Of a DNA stretch of 35,583 nt, positions 8,314-17,143 are shown one piece after another. The stretch covers positions 1 to 35,583 of the forward strand of contig CAJUCC010000004.1 of NCBI GenBank assembly GCA_910585205.1. Reading direction: 5' to 3'. A model generated the notes under the pieces. That model was given only the letters and a program-made list of their open reading frames with translations. It was not told the DNA's origin and did no database searches. A program made the translations under genes and the position numbers. How positions within the stretch are numbered: the stretch's first letter is position 1; every line of letters begins with the position of its first letter. The stretch is from an uncultured Lachnospiraceae bacterium. GTDB taxonomy: Bacteria > Bacillota > Clostridia > Lachnospirales > Lachnospiraceae.

Positions 8314-8342
8314 TTGTATTTTTCTGCAAACTCTGTTAAAAT
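8314..8342 (+). promoter_or_regulatory. possible sigma-A promoter for recG
   Basis: TTGTAT (8314-8319) and TAAAAT (8337-8342) are separated by 17 bases and lie about 75 bases before the recG start, in the only non-coding gap of this part. Both hexamers deviate from consensus. It is the nearest promoter candidate upstream of the recG-degV-cbiD gene row. Confidence 0.35.
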
Positions 8343-8416
8343 ACCCCATATGTAACGAAGGATCCTGCAAACCGGCATTTTACAGACAGCGGAAACAGTC
8401 CGCGGGAGTTTCCATT

Positions 8417-10447
8417 ATGCATGTAACGGCAGAAATCAGATCGTTAAAAGGGGTCGGAGAAAAAACGGCGTCTCTTTTCGGAAAACTGGGTATCGATACC
8501 ATTCAGGATTTGCTGCGGCATTATCCGGCCGGGTATGATACCTTTCGGGATACCGTTCCCATGCGGGAGCTGGCACCGGGGATGTTCTGCGCCGTGCGGG
8601 GGGTTCTGACAGGCGGTATCGCGGCGCGCAAAGGCGGCCGTCTGACGGTTTCCACCTGCCGGATCAGTGACGGAACGGATACGCTCTCGCTGACATTTTT
8701 CAATATTCCCTATCTGAAAAATATGATAAAACCGGGCGAAACGTATATTTTCCGGGGGACGGTATCCGGCAATGCGGATACCCCGAAGATGGAGCAGCCG
8801 GCGGTCTACGGTGTGGAAGCGTACGAAAAGCTGCGGGATACATTGCAGCCGCGCTATCCGCTGACCGGCGGACTGACGAACCATGCGGTGACAAAAGCCA
8901 TGCGGCAGGCATTGTCTTTGTGTGATGGCATTGACGAGTATTTACCGGATGAAATCAGGCAATACTATCAACTGACATCATATCGGGAATCACTGGAAGG
9001 GATTCATTTTCCGGAAAATGAGGCAATGCTGCGGCAGGCCAGACGGCGGCTGGTGTTTGACGAGTTTTTTCTGTTTATCGTGCGGCTGCGTAAGAGCAGG
9101 GAGTGCAGCATCCGGATCAGAAATCCCCATCCTTTGACGGAGACCGCGGACACGGTGCGTTTTCTGGAGCGGCTTCCCTATACGCTGACGGATGCCCAGA
9201 AGCGGGTCTGGGAAGAGGTAAAGGCCGATCTGCAGGGAGAAACCGTCATGAATCGTCTGATACAGGGGGACGTGGGAAGCGGGAAAACGGTGATTGCCAT
9301 ACTGGCGCTTCTTCTGACGGTGGCGAACGGCTGTCAGGGCGCGATGATGGCGCCGACGGAAGTATTGGCACGGCAGCATTGTGAGAGCATCCGCGAGATG
9401 ACAGCGGCATACGGCCTGCCGTTTCGCCCGGCGCTGCTGACCGGTTCTCTGACAGCGAAAGAAAAGCGGGAGTGTTACCGCCGCATCGAATCCGGCGAAG
9501 CCAATGTTATTATCGGTACCCATGCGCTGATTCAGGAAAAGGCCGTATACCGGAACCTGACGCTTGTCGTAACGGATGAACAACACCGGTTCGGTGTGCG
9601 GCAGCGGGAAGCGCTGGCCGGGAAGGGCATGGATACCCATGTGCTCGTAATGAGCGCGACGCCGATCCCGCGGACGCTGGCGATCATTCTGTACGGCGAT
9701 CTGCATATCTCCGTGATTGACGAATTGCCGCGGGACAGGCTGCCGATCAAAAACTGCGTGGTCGATACCGGCTATCGCCGGAAGGCATACCGGTTTATCG
9801 GCGGGGAGATTGCCAAAGGCAGGCAGGCCTATGTTATCTGTCCTATGGTGGAAGAAGGAGAGATGGAAGGTCTGGAGAATGTTACGGCGTATGCCGAAAA
9901 GCTGAAAACGGTCTTTCCCCGGCAGGTACAGATCGCATGTCTGCACGGAAGAATGAAAGCGGCCGAAAAAAAACGTATTATGGAAGCGTTCGGAAAGGGC
10001 GATATTGACATTCTCGTCTCCACAACGGTCATTGAGGTCGGGATCAATGTGCCGAATGCCACGGTGATGATGGTGGAAAATGCAGAGCGTTTCGGACTGG
10101 CGCAGTTACATCAGCTCCGGGGGCGGGTCGGCAGAGGGAAAGAACAGTCGTATTGCATTTTCGTCAGTTCTTCCGGGGCGGAACATACGATGGAACGGCT
10201 TTCGGTTCTGCAGAAATCCAACGACGGGTTTTTGATTGCGGGGGAAGACCTGCGCCGGCGGGGGCCGGGAGATCTGTTCGGCATCCGGCAGAGCGGCAGT
10301 CTGGCTTTTCGGATTGGCGATATTTATCAGGATGCGAAAGTTTTACAGGAAGCGGGCGAGGCGGCGGATCGGTTTCTGAAAGAAGGAGCGGTGTCCGACG
10401 CTTTGGAACAGGCCATTGCCTCTCCGGTTGACTTTCGGAGTATCTGA
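8417..10447 (+). CDS. recG: ATP-dependent DNA helicase RecG
   Basis: 676 residues, the usual RecG length. The N-terminal wedge region has the helix-hairpin-helix-like LKGVGEKTASLFGKLGI and an OB fold. The helicase core has Walker A GDVGSGKT at 284-291, APTEVLARQH, the DEQHRFG box, MSATPIPRT, and the C-terminal lobe with STTVIEVGINVPNA and QLHQLRGRVGRG. RecG remodels stalled replication forks and branched recombination intermediates in the cytoplasm. I chose ATG 8417 because GGGAG at 8403-8407 is well placed and the product starts at the family's usual position. A longer in-frame start at 8255 would overlap the preceding gene and add unrelated residues. degV follows after 42 bases. Confidence 0.97.
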   Translation: MHVTAEIRSLKGVGEKTASLFGKLGIDTIQDLLRHYPAGYDTFRDTVPMRELAPGMFCAVRGVLTGGIAARKGGRLTVSTCRISDGTDTLSLTFFNIPYLKNMIKPGETYIFRGTVSGNADTPKMEQPAVYGVEAYEKLRDTLQPRYPLTGGLTNHAVTKAMRQALSLCDGIDEYLPDEIRQYYQLTSYRESLEGIHFPENEAMLRQARRRLVFDEFFLFIVRLRKSRECSIRIRNPHPLTETADTVRFLERLPYTLTDAQKRVWEEVKADLQGETVMNRLIQGDVGSGKTVIAILALLLTVANGCQGAMMAPTEVLARQHCESIREMTAAYGLPFRPALLTGSLTAKEKRECYRRIESGEANVIIGTHALIQEKAVYRNLTLVVTDEQHRFGVRQREALAGKGMDTHVLVMSATPIPRTLAIILYGDLHISVIDELPRDRLPIKNCVVDTGYRRKAYRFIGGEIAKGRQAYVICPMVEEGEMEGLENVTAYAEKLKTVFPRQVQIACLHGRMKAAEKKRIMEAFGKGDIDILVSTTVIEVGINVPNATVMMVENAERFGLAQLHQLRGRVGRGKEQSYCIFVSSSGAEHTMERLSVLQKSNDGFLIAGEDLRRRGPGDLFGIRQSGSLAFRIGDIYQDAKVLQEAGEAADRFLKEGAVSDALEQAIASPVDFRSI

Positions 10448-10489
10448 CCGTAAAATAAATGAGAAAAACAGACGGAAAGGAAACAGGGC

Positions 10490-11353
10490 GTGGTTGGAAT
10501 TGTAACAGACAGCAACAGCGGCATGACACAAAAGGAAGCGCAGGCGCTGGGGGTATCGGTGCTTCCGATGCCGTTTATGGTAGACGAACAGACATATTAT
10601 GAGGAAAAAGATCTGACACAGGATGCTTTTTACGAGAAGATGGAGGCCGGATCAACGATCACGACTTCACAGCCGACGCCCGGAGAAGTGACGGGGCTGT
10701 GGGACCGGGTGCTGGCAGACTGTGATGAGCTGGTCTATATCCCGATGTCAGGCGGCCTGTCCGGTTCCTGTCAGACGGCGCAGCTTCTGGCGCAGGACTA
10801 TGCGGGCCGCGTTGCGGTTGTGGACAATCAGCGGATTTCCGTAACCCAGAAAAGAAGTGTGCAGGATGCCCTGTATCTGGCGCGGGAAAAGGGAATGTGC
10901 GCGGAAGAGATCAAAGCGTTTCTGGAGAGGGATAAGGGCAATTCCAGCATTTATATTATGCTGGATACGCTCACATATCTGAAACGGGGCGGCCGCATTA
11001 CGCCGGCGGCAGCGGCCCTCGGCAATATTTTGCGCCTGAAACCGGTGCTGCAGATTCAGGGGGAAAAGCTGGATGCGTTTGCCAAAGCCCGGACGACGGC
11101 GCAGGGGAAATCAATTATGGTCAATGCCATAAAAAACGATATTGCGGGGCGATTTGGCGGCAATGAGAAACGGATGCACCTTTTTATCGCGCACACGCAT
11201 AATGCTGCGGCGGCGGAAAACTTCCGGGAAGAACTGCGGGCGGAATTTCCGCACCATGAGATTGAGGTACAGGCGCTTTCCCTGAGCATCGGCTGCCATC
11301 TGGGGCCGGGCGCGCTGGCACTGGCCTGCAGCCGTGACATTAGCGTCACATGA
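10490..11353 (+). CDS. DegV-family fatty-acid-binding protein
   Basis: 287 residues starting at GTG, with AAAGGA at 10476-10481 as ribosome binding site. The family motifs are clear: VGIVTDSNSGMTQKEA at the N-terminus, TITTSQPTPGE around residue 57, IPMSGGLSGSCQTAQLLA around 85, and LDTLTYLKRGGRI around 160. DegV proteins bind a fatty acid between two domains; in Firmicutes, FakB proteins of this family present fatty acids to the kinase FakA. No fakA is nearby, so that partner is not shown here. Its stop overlaps the cbiD start by four bases (ATGA), tying it translationally to the corrinoid genes without an obvious functional link. Confidence 0.93.
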   Translation: MVGIVTDSNSGMTQKEAQALGVSVLPMPFMVDEQTYYEEKDLTQDAFYEKMEAGSTITTSQPTPGEVTGLWDRVLADCDELVYIPMSGGLSGSCQTAQLLAQDYAGRVAVVDNQRISVTQKRSVQDALYLAREKGMCAEEIKAFLERDKGNSSIYIMLDTLTYLKRGGRITPAAAALGNILRLKPVLQIQGEKLDAFAKARTTAQGKSIMVNAIKNDIAGRFGGNEKRMHLFIAHTHNAAAAENFREELRAEFPHHEIEVQALSLSIGCHLGPGALALACSRDISVT

Positions 11354-12522
11354 ACCCGGAGACATATATCTATAAGGACAGGAAAAAACTGCGGTGCGGT
11401 TACACGACCGGTTCCTGCGCGGCAGCGGCGGCAAAGGCGGCGGCATGGATGCTTCTGACGGGGGAATGTTTGGAGCAGGTTACGCTGCCGACACCGAAAG
11501 GGACCGTGCTCACCCTGTCGCTGGAAGCGGTATCCGTGCGGAAAGACCGGGCCTGCGCCGGAGTGCGCAAGGACGGCGGAGACGATGCGGATGCCACGGA
11601 CGGTATGCTGATTCTGGCAGAGGTGAGAAAAGAACGCCTGCCGGGCGTACATATTACAGGCGGCGCGGGGATCGGCAGAGTGACCCGTCCGGGACTGGAT
11701 CAGCCGCCGGGCAGCTATGCGATCAACCGGGTGCCGCGGGAAATGATCCGGGAACAGGTGGAAACGGTTACGGATGCGCAGGGATATGCGGGCGGCCTGA
11801 CGGTGACGATTTCCGCCCCGGAAGGGGAGGAGCGCGCGGCACGGACCTTTAATCCCGCGCTGGGGATTACGGGCGGCATTTCCATTCTCGGCACGAGCGG
11901 GATCGTGGAACCGATGAGCGAAAAAGCGTTGGTCGATACGATCGCACTGGAGCTGCGGATGCAGGCGGCGGCCGGCAGAACATACTGTGCGATGACGCCG
12001 GGAAATTTCGGGATGCGCTTTGCCGCTGATGTGCTTGGGCTTGCGCCGGCAGGTATCGTAAAGTGCAGCAATTTTATCGGCGATGCACTGGATTTGGCGG
12101 CTTCTTTCCATATAAAAGGGGTCTTGCTCGTGGGACATCTGGGCAAACTGGTCAAACTGGGGGCCGGTATGATGAACACGCATTCCCGGTACGGGGACGG
12201 AAGAATGGAAATCCTCTGTGCCTGTGCACTGGAAGCAGGGGCGGAAACCGCGCTGCTGCGGGCCGTAACCGAATGTGTGACAACGGACGCGGCGGTATCG
12301 CTGTTACGGGATGCGGGATTGTCGGATGCGGTGATGGACGTGCTGCTGCAGCGAATCGGACGGCATCTGGACCGGCGTGTCTTTGCAGGGATGGAAGTCG
12401 GTGCGGTTGTCTTTTCCGATGCATACGGCCTGCTTGGAAAGACGGAGCGGGCGGATGCGCTGATCGCCGCGCTGCAGGCGCCGGAGAACCGGGCGCCGGC
12501 GGCAGAAAGGGAACGCTTATGA
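11350..12522 (+). CDS. cbiD: CbiD, cobalt-precorrin-5B C1-methyltransferase
   Basis: 390 residues, slightly long for the family. The N-terminus reads LRCGYTTGSCAAAAAKAA, the conserved CbiD opening. Later come GITGGISILGTSGIVEPMSEKAL and GVLLVGHLGKLVKLGAG, both diagnostic. It methylates C1 of the ring after extrusion of the two-carbon fragment in the anaerobic cobalamin pathway and acts in the cytosol with SAM. It overlaps degV and cbiF by four bases each. It is the first corrinoid gene of the cluster, and no cobalamin riboswitch is found before it. Confidence 0.96.
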   Translation: MNPETYIYKDRKKLRCGYTTGSCAAAAAKAAAWMLLTGECLEQVTLPTPKGTVLTLSLEAVSVRKDRACAGVRKDGGDDADATDGMLILAEVRKERLPGVHITGGAGIGRVTRPGLDQPPGSYAINRVPREMIREQVETVTDAQGYAGGLTVTISAPEGEERAARTFNPALGITGGISILGTSGIVEPMSEKALVDTIALELRMQAAAGRTYCAMTPGNFGMRFAADVLGLAPAGIVKCSNFIGDALDLAASFHIKGVLLVGHLGKLVKLGAGMMNTHSRYGDGRMEILCACALEAGAETALLRAVTECVTTDAAVSLLRDAGLSDAVMDVLLQRIGRHLDRRVFAGMEVGAVVFSDAYGLLGKTERADALIAALQAPENRAPAAERERL

Positions 12523-13268
12523 TTTGGTTTGTGGGCGCGGGACCGGGCGCGAAAGATTTGATTACGGTGCGGGGACAGGAACGGCTGCAAAAGGCGGATA
12601 TTGTTATTTATACCGGTTCCCTTGTCAATCCGGCGCTGCTGGAACATGCGCCTGCGGCCTGCCGGGTTTATAACAGTGCGGAGATGACGCTGGAGGAAGT
12701 GATTGCGGTAATGCGGCAGGGAGATGCAGACGGGCAGGAAATTGTCAGGCTGCATACGGGTGATCCCTGTCTCTATGGCGCGGTGCGCGAACAGATGGAC
12801 GCGCTGGAAGCGCTCGGCATTGCCTATGCGGTTTGTCCGGGGGTCAGCAGTTTCTGCGGAGCCGCCGCTTCCCTGCGTGCGGAATATACCCTCCCGGGAT
12901 TGACCCAATCGGTCATTATCACCAGAGCGGCAGGCATGACGGCCGTGCCGGAACGGGAACGACTGTCGGCGCTGGCGCAGCATGGGGCGACGATGATTCT
13001 GTTTCTGAGCGCCGGGCTTTTGGAGACGGTAAAAAGCGAGCTGCTGCAGGGCGCTTACACCGAGACGACGCCCTGTGCCCTTGTCTATAAAGCGACCTGG
13101 GAAGACGAAAAAATCGTCCGGGGGACATTGGGGCGTCTGCCGGAGATGGCACAGGAGCACGGCATCCGCAAGACGGCGCTCGTACTGGTGGGAGAATTTC
13201 TGGACGGCGCGTATGAGCTGTCCCGTTTATATGCCCCCGATTTTTCCACGGAGTATCGAAAAGCATGA
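12519..13268 (+). CDS. cbiF: CbiF, cobalt-precorrin-4 C11-methyltransferase
   Basis: 249 residues, the normal length. Motifs of the tetrapyrrole (corrin/porphyrin) methyltransferase fold are in place: VGAGPGAKDLITVRG at the start, VRLHTGDPCLYGA near residue 75 and CPGVSSFCGAAASL near residue 106, which form the SAM and precorrin sites. The ending (EYRKA) fits the family. It methylates C11 of cobalt-precorrin-4. I chose ATG 12519, which overlaps the cbiD stop as ATGA, rather than a longer in-frame opening inside cbiD. Confidence 0.96.
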   Translation: MIWFVGAGPGAKDLITVRGQERLQKADIVIYTGSLVNPALLEHAPAACRVYNSAEMTLEEVIAVMRQGDADGQEIVRLHTGDPCLYGAVREQMDALEALGIAYAVCPGVSSFCGAAASLRAEYTLPGLTQSVIITRAAGMTAVPERERLSALAQHGATMILFLSAGLLETVKSELLQGAYTETTPCALVYKATWEDEKIVRGTLGRLPEMAQEHGIRKTALVLVGEFLDGAYELSRLYAPDFSTEYRKA

Positions 13269-14305
13269 AACGGGTCGGGATTGTGGCTTTTTCGGAAAAA
13301 GGAGGACAGCTGGCGCTGCGTCTGCAAGATGCGTTCAGGAAGGAGAACTGGCAGGCGGAGGGATTTCTCTTCCGGCGTTATGAGAAGGCGGGGCTGTTGC
13401 CGTTCGATGATCTGAGCAGTCTGACGGGCAGCCTGTTTGCGCGGGCGGATTTTCTGATTTTCGTGGGAGCCTGCGGCATAGCGGTACGGGCGGTTGCCCC
13501 GTTCCTGCGCAGTAAAATGACGGATCCGGGTGTACTGGCGGTGGACGAATGCGGCGTTTACGTGGTTTCGCTGCTGTCCGGTCATGTGGGCGGCGCCAAT
13601 GCACTGGCGGAAAAGACGGCCCGCCTGCTCGGCGCGGAACCGGTGATTACGACGGCAACCGACCGCGGCGGCATATTTGCCGCAGACACCTGGGCGGTGC
13701 AAAACGGCCTGCGGATTCCATACCCGGAGCGAATCAAACAGATTTCCGCCCGTCTGCTGGCCGGGGAACCGGTCGGGTTTGACACCGATTTTCCCATTGA
13801 CGGCCGGCTTGCGCCCGGACTGACGTCGGGAGATGCGGAGTCGGGAATTGTGGTCTGCTACCCCGGCTGCGAAAAAGAGAGCCGTTTTCCGGTGACTTGT
13901 GTCCTGCATCCGACGGATCTTGTCGCAGGGATGGGGTGCCGGAAAGGGATTTCTTTTTCCGCGCTGCAGGCGTTTTTGTTGTCTGTGCTGGACGAATACG
14001 GCCTGGCTGCGGCACGGATCGGAAAACTCTGCTCCATTTCCCGAAAATCACGGGAACCGGGGCTTGCGGAACTTGCGGCCTGGCTGCAGGTTCCCTTTGC
14101 GACGTATCCGGCGGCGCGGTTGAACGCCGCCGTCGGCAGTTTTGCCGCTTCCGCGTTCGTAGAGCAGCGGACGGGAACGGATAATGTCTGTGAGAGAAGC
14201 GCCTGTCTGGGCAGCGGCAACGGGGAAAAAATAATCGGTAAACAGGTGCGGGACGGTATGACACTGGCGGTTTACCGGCGGGAAGTACGGCTGCGGTTTC
14301 CATAG
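13265..14305 (+). CDS. cbiG: CbiG, cobalt-precorrin-5A hydrolase
   Basis: 346 residues. The N-terminal CbiG domain includes FVGACGIAVRAVAPFLRSKM, VLAVDECGVYVVSLLSGHVGGAN and VITTATDR. The central linker and C-terminal CbiG domain include VAGMGCRKGISFSALQAF and the conserved segment ending in PFATYPAARLNA. CbiG opens the delta-lactone and releases acetaldehyde, the step specific to the anaerobic route. Full length and intact. Overlaps cbiF by ATGA; a 37-base gap follows before cbiH-cbiJ. Confidence 0.95.
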   Translation: MKRVGIVAFSEKGGQLALRLQDAFRKENWQAEGFLFRRYEKAGLLPFDDLSSLTGSLFARADFLIFVGACGIAVRAVAPFLRSKMTDPGVLAVDECGVYVVSLLSGHVGGANALAEKTARLLGAEPVITTATDRGGIFAADTWAVQNGLRIPYPERIKQISARLLAGEPVGFDTDFPIDGRLAPGLTSGDAESGIVVCYPGCEKESRFPVTCVLHPTDLVAGMGCRKGISFSALQAFLLSVLDEYGLAAARIGKLCSISRKSREPGLAELAAWLQVPFATYPAARLNAAVGSFAASAFVEQRTGTDNVCERSACLGSGNGEKIIGKQVRDGMTLAVYRREVRLRFP

Positions 14306-14342
14306 GAGCGTGCGGCGCAGGAAAAGGCAGGGAGACGACAAA

Positions 14343-15923
14343 ATGATTTTATATGTGGTCGGCATCGGACCCGGGCATCCGGGCGGCATGACACTGGAGG
14401 CGAAGGCCGCTCTGGAACAGTGCGGCGTGATCGCGGGATATACGGTTTATACGGCGCTGTTACGGCAGCATTTGCCGGAAAAGGAATATTACAGTACGCC
14501 GATGCGGCAGGAGGAGGAGCGCTGCCGGTGGGCGCTGCTGTCCGCGGCTGCGGGAAAGAGCGTCGCGCTCGTATGCAGCGGCGACGCCGGCATCTATGGT
14601 ATGGCGGGCCTGCTCTATCAGCTCCGGGCGTCACTGCCGGAGGCGGCAGAGGTGGAGATCCGTGTGATTCCCGGCGTGACGGCAGCCAATAGCGGAGCGG
14701 CTCTGCTCGGCGCACCGCTGACCCATGATTTTGCGGTAATCAGTCTCAGCGATTTGCTCACGGATGCGGAGACGATATGGGAGCGGGTACGTGCGGCCGC
14801 CGAAAGCGGTATGATAATCTGTCTGTATAACCCTGCCAGCCGTAAGCGGAAGACATATCTGCGGACGGCGTGCGACCTGATATTACGGTACCGAAGACCG
14901 GAGACGGTCTGCGGCTATGTGAGAAATATCGGGCGGGAAGGGGAGACGTCGGGCGTCCTTACACTTGCAGCGCTGCGCGATTTTGCGGCGGATATGTTTA
15001 CGACCATATACATCGGAAACGAGACGACGATACAGGTCGGCGGCCACATGGTAACGCCGCGGGGGTACCCGGCGGAACGCACGCAAACGTCCGCTGCCCC
15101 TGTGGGGGGATCCGGCAGAATTGTGATATTCGGGGGTACGAGCGAGGGAACGGCCTTATACCGTCACTGTATGGCATATGGGGTTTCCGCCGTGATCTGT
15201 GTGGCTACGGCATACGGCGCACAGACTCTTGAGGAGGCGCGGGAAACATATGCGGAGGCAGACAGGCAGACGGGCGCGGAGGCGATGGATGTGGAAATCC
15301 GGACCGGTAGGCTGACGGCGGAAGAGATGGAGCGGCTTGTCGTCTCGGAGCATGCGCCGGTCGTTCTGGACGCCACACATCCTTATGCGCAGGAAGCGAC
15401 GGCCAATATCCGGCAGGCATGCGCCGCGTCTCATGTCCCATACCGGCGGGTGCGGCGGACGGTTTTGGAAGCGCACGCACAGGACAGGCAGGCGGGGACG
15501 TTTTTCTTTGACACGATCGGGGATGCGGTTTTGTTTCTGAGCGGGCAGCCGGGCAACATACTGGTGACGACAGGCAGCCGGGAAATCCGGGCCTATACGG
15601 CGCTGCCGGATTTTCGGAACCGTCTGTATGTGCGGGTGCTGCCGGAACCGGATACGATACGCACCTGTATGGATCTGGGCATTGCGGGCAGGCATCTTTC
15701 TGCCATGCAGGGACCGTTTACGGAAGACATGAATTATGGTTTTCTGAAAGAGTTTGACATTCGGTGGCTTGTCACCAAGCAGTCCGGCGGACCGGGCGGA
15801 TTTTATGAAAAGCGCAGTGCGGCGGTGCGGGCCGGTGCCGGACTGCTTGTGATCCGAAAACCGGACGAGGACGGGATTACACTGCGGGAAGCGATTGCAA
15901 TTTTGGAGGAAATGAGGAAATGA
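14343..15923 (+). CDS. cbiHJ: CbiH-CbiJ fusion: precorrin-3 C17-methyltransferase / precorrin-6A reductase
   Basis: 526 residues with two enzymes in one chain. Residues 1 to ~242 are CbiH/CobJ: VVGIGPGHPGGMTLEA, VCSGDAGIYGMAGLLY, IPGVTAANSGAALLGAPL, LYNPASRKR and a final MVTPRGYP. A short Ala/Ser/Pro/Gly linker follows. From ~257 comes CbiJ/CobK: IVIFGGTSEGTALYR, VLDATHPYAQEATANI, VTTGSREIRAY, LSAMQGPFTEDMN and VTKQSGGPGGFYEK. The two activities are ring contraction with C17 methylation and reduction of (cobalt-)precorrin-6A. I chose ATG 14343 because GGGAG at 14330-14334 is correctly spaced and the product begins at the methyltransferase strand; an in-frame GTG at 14310 is less likely. Confidence 0.95.
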   Translation: MILYVVGIGPGHPGGMTLEAKAALEQCGVIAGYTVYTALLRQHLPEKEYYSTPMRQEEERCRWALLSAAAGKSVALVCSGDAGIYGMAGLLYQLRASLPEAAEVEIRVIPGVTAANSGAALLGAPLTHDFAVISLSDLLTDAETIWERVRAAAESGMIICLYNPASRKRKTYLRTACDLILRYRRPETVCGYVRNIGREGETSGVLTLAALRDFAADMFTTIYIGNETTIQVGGHMVTPRGYPAERTQTSAAPVGGSGRIVIFGGTSEGTALYRHCMAYGVSAVICVATAYGAQTLEEARETYAEADRQTGAEAMDVEIRTGRLTAEEMERLVVSEHAPVVLDATHPYAQEATANIRQACAASHVPYRRVRRTVLEAHAQDRQAGTFFFDTIGDAVLFLSGQPGNILVTTGSREIRAYTALPDFRNRLYVRVLPEPDTIRTCMDLGIAGRHLSAMQGPFTEDMNYGFLKEFDIRWLVTKQSGGPGGFYEKRSAAVRAGAGLLVIRKPDEDGITLREAIAILEEMRK

Positions 15924-17143
15924 GCAAACAGATTACCATTGTGGGGATCGGCATGGGAAATCCCAATCTGCTGACAAAGGAAGTCAGGTGCGCTCTGCTG
16001 GAAGCGGACCTGATTATCGGCGCAAAGCGGATGCGGGGAACACTGCCGAAAAACTGTAAGGGGCAGTACCAGGAAACCTTTGATGGAAAAGAGATTTTGT
16101 CCATTATCGAACAGGCAGAGGGAGAACACATCGTGATCTGTATGTCGGGCGACAGCGGCTTTTACAGCGGCACGAAGGGGATTGTGGCGCTGCTGGAAAA
16201 GAAATACGAGGTACAGATTATGGCAGGGATTTCCAGCATTTCCTATCTGGCGGCCAAAAGCGGGATCTCCTGGCAGGATGCATGTATCGTCAGTCTGCAC
16301 GGACGGAAAGAGAACTGGATCCAGGCGGTAAGAACTCACGAAAAGACGTTTCTTCTGATGGGCGGCAGCCTGCGCAGCATTGTGGAAAAATTATGTCTGG
16401 CGGAGCTGCAGGACTGTGTTTTGACAATCGGTATCCGTTTGTCCTATCCGGATGAAAAAATCGTTACGGCTTCGGCCGGAGAACTGCTGGATGAGGCGGA
16501 TAAGCTGGATGCGATTGAGAATACCCTGAGCGTTATGTTTATTAGCAATGACCGCGTCTGCCGGACGCCTGCGTTCGGAATCGAGGACGACCGGTTTATC
16601 CGGGGGCAGGCGCCGATGACCAAGAGCGAGGTGCGGGCCATGACGCTGAGCCGTCTGCATCTGAAAGAGAGCGCGGTTGCGTATGACATCGGCGCGGGAA
16701 CCGGTTCGGTATCGGTGGAGATGGCGGCGCAGGCATGGCGCGGCTGCGTCTATGCGGTGGAGAGCAGTTCACGTGCGCTGGAATTGCTGCGTGCCAATAA
16801 AGAGAAATTTCTGGCTGACAATCTGGAAATTATAGAGGGGAACGCGCCCGACGCCCTGGCGGAGCTTCCCGCCCCCGACGCGGTGTTTATCGGCGGGAGC
16901 AGACGGGAGAAAGACGGCATTCTCAGGGCCGTATTGGAAAAAAATCCCGGCGTACATATTGTAATGAATGTCATTTCGCTCGAATCGCTTGCCGAGGTGC
17001 TGGAACTGGTGAAACAGTACGAACTGGAACATGTGGAAATTTTACAGATTACCGCGGCCAGAGGACGGGAGATCGCGGGGCATCATCTGATGGACGGTCA
17101 GAATCCGGTATTTATCATATCCATGGACGGGAAACAGGCGTGA
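15920..17143 (+). CDS. cbiET: CbiE-CbiT fusion (CobL-type): cobalt-precorrin-7 C5- and C15-methyltransferase/decarboxylase
   Basis: 407 residues. The first ~200 are the CbiE fold (ITIVGIGMGNPNLLTKEV, CMSGDSGFYSGTKGIV, IMAGISSISYLAAKSGI). From ~215 the CbiT half begins with FIRGQAPMTKSEVRAM and has a Rossmann SAM site DIGAGTGSVSVEMA near 255, then VFIGGSRREKDGIL. Together they methylate C5 and C15 and remove the C12 acetate carboxyl. Overlaps cbiHJ (ATGA) and cbiA (GTGA). Confidence 0.96.
   Translation: MSKQITIVGIGMGNPNLLTKEVRCALLEADLIIGAKRMRGTLPKNCKGQYQETFDGKEILSIIEQAEGEHIVICMSGDSGFYSGTKGIVALLEKKYEVQIMAGISSISYLAAKSGISWQDACIVSLHGRKENWIQAVRTHEKTFLLMGGSLRSIVEKLCLAELQDCVLTIGIRLSYPDEKIVTASAGELLDEADKLDAIENTLSVMFISNDRVCRTPAFGIEDDRFIRGQAPMTKSEVRAMTLSRLHLKESAVAYDIGAGTGSVSVEMAAQAWRGCVYAVESSSRALELLRANKEKFLADNLEIIEGNAPDALAELPAPDAVFIGGSRREKDGILRAVLEKNPGVHIVMNVISLESLAEVLELVKQYELEHVEILQITAARGREIAGHHLMDGQNPVFIISMDGKQA

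Noticed and set aside
8990..9946. Antisense open frame of 318 codons within recG
   Set aside because: Shadow of recG, no recognisable domain and no ribosome binding site supporting it.
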